Translations under genes and position numbers: made by a program | Assembly (NCBI GenBank): GCA_036937835.1 | Contig: CM072879.1 | Location: 1,300,001 to 1,364,000, forward strand | Direction of reading: 5' to 3' | Source: Pampus argenteus | Lineage: Eukaryota > Chordata > Actinopteri > Scombriformes > Stromateidae | Length of the DNA: 64,000 nucleotides | Shown: piece by piece, positions 50,260 through 61,383 of the stretch | Layout of the letters: each line of letters opens with the position of its first letter | Position numbering within the stretch: the first letter of the stretch is position 1 | The notes under the pieces: model-generated | Told to the model about the DNA's origin: nothing | The model's input: only the letters and a program-made list of their open reading frames with translations | The model's database searches: none

Positions 50260-53107
50260 TTGAAAATATTGCTCCTTGTTTAAGAAAAACTGTAGTTGTC
50301 AGTTTTGGCCTGAGAGAAAGCTATTTTTACAAATGTTACATTAAAAGCTGCAGGAAGCTCTCAGAAGTGAGTTTTTTGGTCCTAATCATTAGAAATCAGT
50401 TACTTGTTGATGGCAAACATGGTTTTCATTGAAAATATTGATCCTTGTTTAAGAAAAACTGTAGTTGTCAGTTTTGGCCTGAGAGAAAGCTATTTTTACA
50501 AATGTTACAGTAAAAGCTGCAGGAAGCTCTCAGAAGTGAGTTTTTTGGTCCTAATCATTAGAAATCAGTTACTTGTTGATGGCAAACATGGTTTTCATTG
50601 AAAATATTGCTCCTTGTTTAAGAAAAACTGTAGTTGTCAGTTTTGGCCTGAGAGAAAGCTATTTTTTACAAATGTTACAGTAAAAGCTGCAGGAAGCTCT
50701 CAGAAGTGAGTTTTTTGGTCCTAATCATTAGAAATCAGTTACTTGTTGATGGCAAACATGGTTTTGATTGAAAATATTGATCCTTGTTTAAGAAAAACTG
50801 TAGTTGTCAGTTTTGGCCTGAGAGAAAGCTATTTTTACAAATGTTACAGTAAAAGCTGCAGGAAGCTCTCAGAAGTGAGTTTTTTGGTCCTAATCATTAG
50901 AAATCAGTTACTTGTTGATGGCAAACATGGTTTTGTTGAAAATATTGATCCTTGTTTAAGAAAAACTGTAGTTGTCAGTTTTGGCCTGAGAGAAAGCTAT
51001 TTTTACAAATGTTACAGTAAAAGCTGCAGGAAGCTCTCAGAAGTGAGTTTTTTGGTCCTAATCATTAGAAATCAGTTACTTGTTAATGGCAAACATGGTT
51101 TTGATTGAAAATATTGCTCCTTGTTTAAGAAAAACTGTAGTTGTCAGTTTTGGCCTGAGAGAAAGCTATTTTTACAAATGTTACAGTAAAAGCTGCAGGA
51201 AGCTCTCAGAAGTGAGTTTTTTGGTCCTAATCATTAGAAATCAGTTACTTGTTGATGGCAAACATGGTTTTCATTGAAAATATTGCTCCTTGTTTAAGAA
51301 AAACTGTAGTTGTTAGTTTTGGCCTGAGAGAAAGCTATTTTTACAAATGTTACAGTAAAAGCTGCAGGAAGCTCTCAGAAATGAGTTTTTTGGTCCTAAT
51401 CATTAGAAATCAGTTACTTGTTGATAGCAAACATGGTTTTGATTGAAAATATTGCTCCTTGTTTAAGAAAAACTGTAGTTGTCAGTTTTGGCCTGAGACA
51501 AAGCTATTTTTACAAATGTTACAGTAAAAGCTGCAGGAAGCTCTCAGAAGTGAGTTTTTTGGTCCTAATCATTAGAAATCAGTTACTTGTTGATGGCAAA
51601 CATGGTTTTGATTGAAAATATTGCTCCTTGTTTAAGAAAAACTGTAGTTGTCAGTTTTGGCCTGAGAGAAAGCTATTTTTACAAATGTTACAGTAAAAGC
51701 TGCAGGAAGCTCTCAGAAGTGAGTTTTTTGGTCCTAATCATTAGAAATCAGTTACTTGTTGATGGCAAACATGGTTTTGATTGAAAATATTGCTCCTTGT
51801 TTAAGAAAAACTGTAGTTGTCAGTTTTGGCCTAAGAGAAAGCTATTTTTACAAATATTACAGTAAAAGCTGCAGGAAGCTCTCAGAAGTGAGTTTTTTGG
51901 TCCTAATCATTAGAAATCAGTTACTTGTTGATGGCAAACATGGTTTTGATTGAAAATATTGCTCCTTGTTTAAGAAAAACTGTAGTTGTCAGTTTTGGCC
52001 TGAGAGAAAGCTATTTTTACAAATGTTACAGTAAAAGCTGCAGGAAGCTCTCAGAAGTGAGTTTTTTGGTCCTAATCATTAGAAATCAGTTACTTGTTGA
52101 TGACAAACATGGTTTTGATTGAAAATATTGCTCCTTGTTTAAGAAAAACTGTAGTTGTCAGTTTTGGCCTGAGAGAAAGCTATTTTTACAAATGTTACAG
52201 TAAAAGCTGCAGGAAGCTCTCAGAACTGAGTTTTTTGGTCCTAATCATTAGAAATCAGTTACTTGTTGATGGCAAACATGGTTTTGATTGAAAATATTGC
52301 TCCTTGTTTAAGAAAAACTGTAGTTGTCAGTTTTGGCCTGAGAGAAAGCTATTTTTACAAATGTTACAGTAAAAGCTGCAGGAAGCTCTCAGAAGTGAGT
52401 TTTTTGGTCCTAATCATTATAAATCAGTTACTTGTTGATGGCAAACATGGTTTTGATTGAAAATATTGCTCCTTGTTTAAGAAAAACTGTAGTTGTCAGT
52501 TTTGGCCTAAGAGAAAGCTATTTTTACAAATATTACAGTAAAAGCTGCAGGAAGCTCTCAGAAGTGAGTTTTTTGGTCCTAATCATTAGAAATCAGTTAC
52601 TTGTTGATGGTAAACATGGTTTTGATTGAAAATATTGCTCCTTGTTTAAGAAAAACTGTAGTTGTCAGTTTTGGCCTAAGAGAAAGCTATTTTTACAAAT
52701 ATTACAGTAAAAGCTGCAGGAAGCTCTCAGAAGTGAGTTTTTTGGTCCTAATCATTAGAAATCAGTTACTTGTTGACGGCAAACATAGTTTTGATTGAAA
52801 ATATTGCTCCTTGTTTAAGAAAAACTGTAGTTGTCAGTTTTGGCCTGAGAGAAAGCTATTTTTACAAATGTTACATTAAAAGCTGCAGGAAGCTCTCAGA
52901 AGTGAGTTTTTTGGTCCTAATCATTAGAAATCAGTTACTTGTTGATGGCAAACATGGTTTTCATTGAAAATATTGCTCCTTGTTTAAGAAAAACTGTAGT
53001 TGTCAGTTTTGGCCTGAGACAAAGCTAGTTTTACAAATGTTACAGTAAAAGATGCAGGAAGCTCTCAGAAGTGAGTTTTTTGGTCCTAATCATTAGAAAT
53101 CAGTTAC

Positions 53108-56100
53108 TTGTTGATGGCAAACATGGTTTTCATTGAAAATATTGATCCTTGTTTAAGAAAAACTGTAGTTGTCAGTTTTGGCCTGAGACAAAGCTATTTT
53201 TACAAATGTTACAGTAAAAGCTGCAGGAAGCTCTCAGAAGTGAGTTTTTTGGTCCTAATCATTATAAATCAGTTACTTGTTGATGGCAAACATGGTTTTG
53301 ATTGAAAATATTGCTCCTTGTTTAAGAAAAACTGTAGTTGTCAGTTTTGGCCTTAGAGAAAGCTATTTGTACAAATGCTACAGTAAAAGCTGCAGGAAGC
53401 TCTCAGAAGTGAGTTTTTTGGTCCTAATCATTAGAAATCAGTTACTTGTTGATGGCAAACATGGTTTTTATTGAAAATATTGATCCTTGTTTAAGAAAAA
53501 CTGTAGTTGTCAGTTTTGGCCTGAGAGAAAGCTATTTTGACAAATGTTACAGTAAAAGCTGCAGGAAGCTCTCAGAAGTGAGTTTTTTGGTCCTAATTAT
53601 TCGAAATTAGTTACTTGTTGATGGCAAACATGGTTTTGATTGAAAATATTGCTCCTTGTTTAAGAAAAACTTTAGTTGTCAGTTTTGGCCTGAGAGAAAG
53701 CTATTTTTACAAATGTTACAGTAAAAGCTGCAGGAAGCTCTCAGAAGTGAGTTTTTTGGTCCTAATCATTAGAAATCAGTTACTTGTTGATGGCAAATGT
53801 GGTTTTGAATGAAAATATTGGTCCTTGTTTAAGAAAAACTGTAATTGTCAGTTTTGGCCTGAGAGAAAGCTATTTGTACAAATGTTACAGTAAAAGCTGC
53901 AGGAAGCTCTCAGAAGTGAGTTTTTTGGTCCTAATCATTAGAAATCAGTTACTTGTTGATGGCAAACATGGTTTTGATTGAAAATATTGCTCCTTGTTTA
54001 AGAAAAACTGTAGTTGTCAGTTTTGGCCTGAGAGAAAGCTATTTTTACAAATGTTACAGTAAAAGCTGCAGGAAGCTCTCAGAAGTGAGTTTTTTGGTCC
54101 TAATCATTAGAAATCAGTTACTTGTTGATGGCAAACATGGTTTTGATTGAAAATATTGCTCCTTGTTTAAGAAAAACTGTAGTTGTCAGTTTTGGCCTGA
54201 GACAAAGCTATTTTTACAAATGTTACAGTAAAAGCTGCAGGAAGCTCTCAGAAGTGAGTTTTTTTGGTCCTAATCATTAGAAATCAGTTACTTGTTGATG
54301 GCAAACATGGTTTTGATTGAAAATATTGCTCATTGTTTAAGAAAAACTGTAGTTGTCAGTTTTGGCCTGAGACAAAGCTATTTTTACAAATGTTACAGTA
54401 AAAGCTGCAGGAAGCTCTCAGAAGTGAGTTTTTTGGTCCTAATCATTAGAAATCAGTTACTTGTTGATGGCAAACATGGTTTTCATTGAAAATATTGATC
54501 CTTGTTTAAGAAAAACTGTAGTGTCAGTTTTGGCCTGAGAGAAAGCTTTTTTTACAAATGTTACAGTAAAAGCTGCAGGAAGCTCTCAGAAGTGAGTTTT
54601 TTGGTCCTAATCATTAGAAATCAGTTACTTGTTGATGGCAAACATGGTTTTGATTGAAAATATTGCTCCTTGTTTAAGAAAAACTGTAGTGTCAGTTTTG
54701 GCCTGAGAGAAAGCTATTTTTACAAATGTTACAGTAAAAGCTGCAGGAAGCTCTCAGAAGTGAGTTTTTTGGTCCTAATCATTAGAAATCAGTTACTTGT
54801 TGATGGCAAACATGGTTTTGATTGAAAATATTGCTCCTTGTTTAAGAAAAACTGTAGTTGTCAGTTTTGGCCTGAGAGAAAGCTATTTTTACAAATGTTA
54901 CAGTAAAAGCTGCAGGAAGCTCTCAGAAGTGAGTTTTTTGGTCCTAATCATTAGAAATCAGTTACTTGTTGATGGCAAACATGGTTTTGTTGAAAATATT
55001 GATCCTTATTTAAGAAAAACTGTAGTTGTCAGTTTTGGCCTGAGAGAAAGCTATTTTTACAAATGTTACAGTAAAAGCTGCAGGAAGCTCTCAGAAGTGA
55101 GTTTTTTGGTCCTAATCATTATAAATCAGTTACTTGTTGATGGCAAACATGGTTTTGATTGAAAATATTGCTCCTTGTTTAAGAAAAACTGTAGTTGTCA
55201 GTTTTGGCCTGAGAGAAAGCTATTTTTACAAATGTTACAGTAAAAGCTGCAGGAAGCTCTCAGAAGTGAGTTTTTTGGTCCTAATCATTAGAAATCAGTT
55301 ACTTGTTGATGACAAACATGGTTTTGATTGAAAATATTGCTCCTTGTTTAAGAAAAACTGTAGTTGTCAGTTTTGGCCTGAGAGAAAGCTATTTTTACAA
55401 ATGTTACAGTAAAAGCTGCAGGAAGCTCTCAGAACTGAGTTTTTTGGTCCTAATCATTAGAAATCAGTTACTTGTTGATGGCAAACATGGTTTTGATTGA
55501 AAATATTGCTCCTTGTTTAAGAAAAACTGTAGTTGTCAGTTTTGGCCTGAGACAAAGCTATTTTTACAAATGTTACAGTAAAAGCTGCAGGAAGCTCTCA
55601 GAACTGAGTTTTTTGGTCCTAATCATTAGAAATCAGTTACTTGTTGATGGCAAACATGGTTTTGATTGAAAATATTGCTCCTTGTTTAAGAAAAACTGTA
55701 GTTGTCAGTTTTGGCCTGAGACAAAGCTATTTTTACAAATGTTACAGTAAAAGCTGCAGGAAGCTCTCAGAAGTGAGTTTTTTGGTCCTAATCATTAGAA
55801 ATCAGTTACTTGTTGATGGCAAACATGGTTTTGATTGAAAATATTGCTCCTTGTTTAAGAAAAACTGTAGTTGTCAGTTTTGGCCTGAGAGAAAGCTATT
55901 TTTACAAATGTTACAGTAAAAGCTGCAGGAAGCTCTCAGAAGTGAGTTTTTTGGTCCTAATCATTAGAAATCAGTTACTTGTTGATGGCAAACATGGTTT
56001 TGATTGAAAATATTGCTCCTTGTTTAAGAAAAACTGTAGTTGTCAGTTTTGGCCTGAGACAAAGCTATTTTTACAAATGTTACAGTAAAAGCTGCAGGAA

Positions 56101-56316
56101 GCTCTCAGAAGTGAGTTTTTTGGTCCTAATCATTAGAAATCAGTTACTTGTTGATGGCAAACATGGTTTTCATTGAAAATATTGCTCCTTGTTTAAGAAA
56201 AACTGTAGTTGTCAGTTTTGGCCTGAGACAAAGCTAGTTTTACAAATGTTACAGTAAAAGCTGCAGGAAGCTCTCAGAAGTGAGTTTTTTGGTCCTAATC
56301 ATTAGAAATCAGTTAC
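53108..56316 (-). repeat. Large HOR unit 1 (3209 bp, 19 monomers)
   Basis: The unit is defined from the monomer after AAGCTAGTTTTAC that carries TTTTCATTGAAAATATTGAT and is followed by CATTATAAATC. Internal markers in order are CCTTAGAGAAAGC with AATGCTACAG, the TTCGAA-bearing CTAATTATTCGAAATTAG, GCAAATGTGG, GCTCATTGTTTAAG, two 168-bp CTGTAGTGTCAG monomers, CCTTATTTAAG, GTTGATGACAAAC and two CAGAACTGAG monomers. The length is 19 x 169 minus 2. Confidence 0.88.
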
Positions 56317-58343
56317 TTGTTGATGGCAAACATGGTTTTCATTGAAAATATTGATCCTTGTTTAAGAAAAACTGTAGTTGTCAGTTTTGGCCTGAGACAA
56401 AGCTATTTTTACAAATGTTACAGTAAAAGCTGCAGGAAGCTCTCAGAAGTGAGTTTTTTGGTCCTAATCATTATAAATCAGTTACTTGTTGATGGCAAAC
56501 ATGGTTTTGATTGAAAATATTGCTCCTTGTTTAAGAAAAACTGTAGTTGTCAGTTTTGGCCTTAGAGAAAGCTATTTGTACAAATGCTACAGTAAAAGCT
56601 GCAGGAAGCTCTCAGAAGTGAGTTTTTTGGTCCTAATCATTAGAAATCAGTTACTTGTTGATGGCAAACATGGTTTTTATTGAAAATATTGATCCTTGTT
56701 TAAGAAAAACTGTAGTTGTCAGTTTTGGCCTGAGAGAAAGCTATTTTGACAAATGTTACAGTAAAAGCTGCAGGAAACTCTCAGAAGTGAGTTTTTTGGT
56801 CCTAATTATTCGAAATTAGTTACTTGTTGATGGCAAACATGGTTTTGATTGAAAATATTGCTCCTTGTTTAAGAAAAACTTTAGTTGTCAGTTTTGGCCT
56901 GAGAGAAAGCTATTTTTACAAATGTTACAGTAAAAGCTGCAGGAAGCTCTCAGAAGTGAGTTTTTTGGTCCTAATCATTAGAAATCAGTTACTTGTTGAT
57001 GGCAAATGTGGTTTTGAATGAAAATATTGGTCCTTGTTTAAGAAAAACTGTAATTGTCAGTTTTGGCCTGAGAGAAAGCTATTTGTACAAATGTTACAGT
57101 AAAAGCTGCAGGAAGCTCTCAGAAGTGAGTTTTTTGGTCCTAATCATTAGAAATCAGTTACTTGTTGATGGCAAACATGGTTTTGATTGAAAATATTGCT
57201 CCTTGTTTAAGAAAAACTGTAGTTGTCAGTTTTGGCCTGAGAGAAAGCTATTTTTACAAATGTTACAGTAAAAGCTGCAGGAAGCTCTCAGAAGTGAGTT
57301 TTTTGGTCCTAATCATTAGAAATCAGTTACTTGTTGATGGCAAACATGGTTTTGATTGAAAATATTGCTCCTTGTTTAAGAAAAACTGTAGTTGTCAGTT
57401 TTGGCCTGAGAGAAAGCTATTTTTACAAATGTTACAGTAAAAGCTGCAGGAAGCTCTCAGAAGTGAGTTTTTTGGTCCTAATCATTAGAAATCAGTTACT
57501 TGTTGATGGCAAACATGGTTTTGTTGAAAATATTGATCCTTATTTAAGAAAAACTGTAGTTGTCAGTTTTGGCCTGAGAGAAAGCTATTTTTACAAATAT
57601 TACAGTAAAAGCTGCAGGAAGCTCTCAGAAGTGAGTTTTTTGGTCCTAATCATTATAAATCAGTTACTTGTTGATGGCAAACATGGTTTTGATTGAAAAT
57701 ATTGCTCCTTGTTTAAGAAAAACTGTAGTTGTCAGTTTTGGCCTAAGAGAAAGCTATTTTTACAAATATTACAGTAAAAGCTGCAGGAAGCTCTCAGAAG
57801 TGAGTTTTTTGGTCCTAATCATTAGAAATCAGTTACTTGTTGATGGTAAACATGGTTTTGATTGAAAATATTGCTCCTTGTTTAAGAAAAACTGTAGTTG
57901 TCAGTTTTGGCCTGAGAGAAAGCTATTTTTACAAATGTTACAGTAAAAGCTGCAGGAAGCTCTCAGAAGTGAGTTTTTTGGTCCTAATCATTAGAAATCA
58001 GTTACTTGTTGATGGCAAACATGGTTTTGATTGAAAATATTGCTCCTTGTTTAAGAAAAACTGTAGTTGTCAGTTTTGGCCTGAGACAAAGCTATTTTTA
58101 CAAATGTTACAGTAAAAGCTGCAGGAAGCTCTCAGAAGTGAGTTTTTTGGTCCTAATCATTAGAAATCAGTTACTTGTTGATGGCAAACATGGTTTTCAT
58201 TGAAAATATTGCTCCTTGTTTAAGAAAAACTGTAGTTGTCAGTTTTGGCCTGAGACAAAGCTAGTTTTACAAATGTTACAGTAAAAGCTGCAGGAAGCTC
58301 TCAGAAGTGAGTTTTTTGGTCCTAATCATTAGAAATCAGTTAC
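56317..58343 (-). repeat. Large HOR unit 2 (2027 bp, 12 monomers, deleted form)
   Basis: It shares the start of unit 1 through GCAAATGTGG, then lacks the GCTCATTG and CTGTAGTGTCAG monomers and passes directly to CCTTATTTAAG. It ends with the CAAATATTACAG and GATGGTAAACATGG monomers where unit 1 has GATGACAAAC and CAGAACTGAG. A private GGAAACTCTC (about 56774) is shared only with unit 4. Confidence 0.87.
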
Positions 58344-61300
58344 TTGTTGATGGCAAACATGGTTTTCATTGAAAATATTGATCCTTGTTTAAGAAAAACT
58401 GTAGTTGTCAGTTTTGGCCTGAGACAAAGCTATTTTTACAAATGTTACAGTAAAAGCTGCAGGAAGCTCTCAGAAGTGAGTTTTTTGGTCCTAATCATTA
58501 TAAATCAGTTACTTGTTGATGGCAAACATGGTTTTGATTGAAAATATTGCTCCTTGTTTAAGAAAAACTGTAGTTGTCAGTTTTGGCCTTAGAGAAAGCT
58601 ATTTGTACAAATGCTACAGTAAAAGCTGCAGGAAGCTCTCAGAAGTGAGTTTTTTGGTCCTAATCATTAGAAATCAGTTACTTGTTGATGGCAAACATGG
58701 TTTTTATTGAAAATATTGATCCTTGTTTAAGAAAAACTGTAGTTGTCAGTTTTGGCCTGAGAGAAAGCTATTTTGACAAATGTTACAGTAAAAGCTGCAG
58801 GAAGCTCTCAGAAGTGAGTTTTTTGGTCCTAATTATTCGAAATTAGTTACTTGTTGATGGCAAACATGGTTTTGATTGAAAATATTGCTCCTTGTTTAAG
58901 AAAAACTTTAGTTGTCAGTTTTGGCCTGAGAGAAAGCTATTTTTACAAATGTTACAGTAAAAGCTGCAGGAAGCTCTCAGAAGTGAGTTTTTTGGTCCTA
59001 ATCATTAGAAATCAGTTACTTGTTGATGGCAAATGTGGTTTTGAATGAAAATATTGGTCCTTGTTTAAGAAAAACTGTAATTGTCAGTTTTGGCCTGAGA
59101 GAAAGCTATTTGTACAAATGTTACAGTAAAAGCTGCAGGAAGCTCTCAGAAGTGAGTTTTTTGGTCCTAATCATTAGAAATCAGTTACTTGTTGATGGCA
59201 AACATGGTTTTGATTGAAAATATTGCTCCTTGTTTAAGAAAAACTGTAGTTGTCAGTTTTGGCCTGAGAGAAAGCTATTTTTACAAATGTTACAGTAAAA
59301 GCTGCAGGAAGCTCTCAGAAGTGAGTTTTTTGGTCCTAATCATTAGAAATCAGTTACTTGTTGATGGCAAACATGGTTTTGATTGAAAATATTGCTCCTT
59401 GTTTAAGAAAAACTGTAGTTGTCAGTTTTGGCCTGAGACAAAGCTATTTTTACAAATGTTACAGTAAAAGCTGCAGGAAGCTCTCAGAAGTGAGTTTTTT
59501 TGGTCCTAATCATTAGAAATCAGTTACTTGTTGATGGCAAACATGGTTTTGATTGAAAATATTGCTCATTGTTTAAGAAAAACTGTAGTTGTCAGTTTTG
59601 GCCTGAGACAAAGCTATTTTTACAAATGTTACAGTAAAAGCTGCAGGAAGCTCTCAGAAGTGAGTTTTTTGGTCCTAATCATTAGAAATCAGTTACTTGT
59701 TGATGGCAAACATGGTTTTCATTGAAAATATTGATCCTTGTTTAAGAAAAACTGTAGTGTCAGTTTTGGCCTGAGAGAAAGCTATTTTTACAAATGTTAC
59801 AGTAAAAGCTGCAGGAAGCTCTCAGAAGTGAGTTTTTTGGTCCTAATCATTAGAAATCAGTTACTTGTTGATGGCAAACATGGTTTTGATTGAAAATATT
59901 GCTCCTTGTTTAAGAAAAACTGTAGTGTCAGTTTTGGCCTGAGAGAAAGCTATTTTTACAAATGTTACAGTAAAAGCTGCAGGAAGCTCTCAGAAGTGAG
60001 TTTTTTGGTCCTAATCATTAGAAATCAGTTACTTGTTGATGGCAAACATGGTTTTGATTGAAAATATTGCTCCTTGTTTAAGAAAAACTGTAGTTGTCAG
60101 TTTTGGCCTGAGAGAAAGCTATTTTTACAAATGTTACAGTAAAAGCTGCAGGAAGCTCTCAGAAGTGAGTTTTTTGGTCCTAATCATTAGAAATCAGTTA
60201 CTTGTTGATGGCAAACATGGTTTTGTTGAAAATATTGATCCTTATTTAAGAAAAACTGTAGTTGTCAGTTTTGGCCTGAGAGAAAGCTATTTTTACAAAT
60301 GTTACAGTAAAAGCTGCAGGAAGCTCTCAGAAGTGAGTTTTTTGGTCCTAATCATTATAAATCAGTTACTTGTTGATGGCAAACATGGTTTTGATTGAAA
60401 ATATTGCTCCTTGTTTAAGAAAAACTGTAGTTGTCAGTTTTGGCCTGAGAGAAAGCTATTTTTACAAATGTTACAGTAAAAGCTGCAGGAAGCTCTCAGA
60501 AGTGAGTTTTTTGGTCCTAATCATTAGAAATCAGTTACTTGTTGATGACAAACATGGTTTTGATTGAAAATATTGCTCCTTGTTTAAGAAAAACTGTAGT
60601 TGTCAGTTTTGGCCTGAGAGAAAGCTATTTTTACAAATGTTACAGTAAAAGCTGCAGGAAGCTCTCAGAACTGAGTTTTTTGGTCCTAATCATTAGAAAT
60701 CAGTTACTTGTTGATGGCAAACATGGTTTTGATTGAAAATATTGCTCCTTGTTTAAGAAAAACTGTAGTTGTCAGTTTTGGCCTGAGACAAAGCTATTTT
60801 TACAAATGTTACAGTAAAAGCTGCAGGAAGCTCTCAGAACTGAGTTTTTTGGTCCTAATCATTAGAAATCAGTTACTTGTTGATGGCAAACATGGTTTTG
60901 ATTGAAAATATTGCTCCTTGTTTAAGAAAAACTGTAGTTGTCAGTTTTGGCCTGAGACAAAGCTATTTTTACAAATGTTACAGTAAAAGCTGCAGGAAGC
61001 TCTCAGAAGTGAGTTTTTTGGTCCTAATCATTAGAAATCAGTTACTTGTTGATGGCAAACATGGTTTTGATTGAAAATATTGCTCCTTGTTTAAGAAAAA
61101 CTGTAGTTGTCAGTTTTGGCCTGAGACAAAGCTATTTTTACAAATGTTACAGTAAAAGCTGCAGGAAGCTCTCAGAAGTGAGTTTTTTGGTCCTAATCAT
61201 TAGAAATCAGTTACTTGTTGATGGCAAACATGGTTTTCATTGAAAATATTGCTCCTTGTTTAAGAAAAACTGTAGTTGTCAGTTTTGGCCTGAGACAAAG

Positions 61301-61383
61301 CTAGTTTTACAAATGTTACAGTAAAAGCTGCAGGAAGCTCTCAGAAGTGAGTTTTTTGGTCCTAATCATTAGAAATCAGTTAC
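58344..61383 (-). repeat. Large HOR unit 3 (3040 bp, 18 monomers)
   Basis: It has the same marker order as unit 1 but one monomer fewer between the second CAGAACTGAG monomer and the AAGCTAG marker, so it is 169 bp shorter. Like unit 1 it has GGAAGCTCTC at the position where units 2 and 4 have GGAAACTCTC. Confidence 0.88.
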
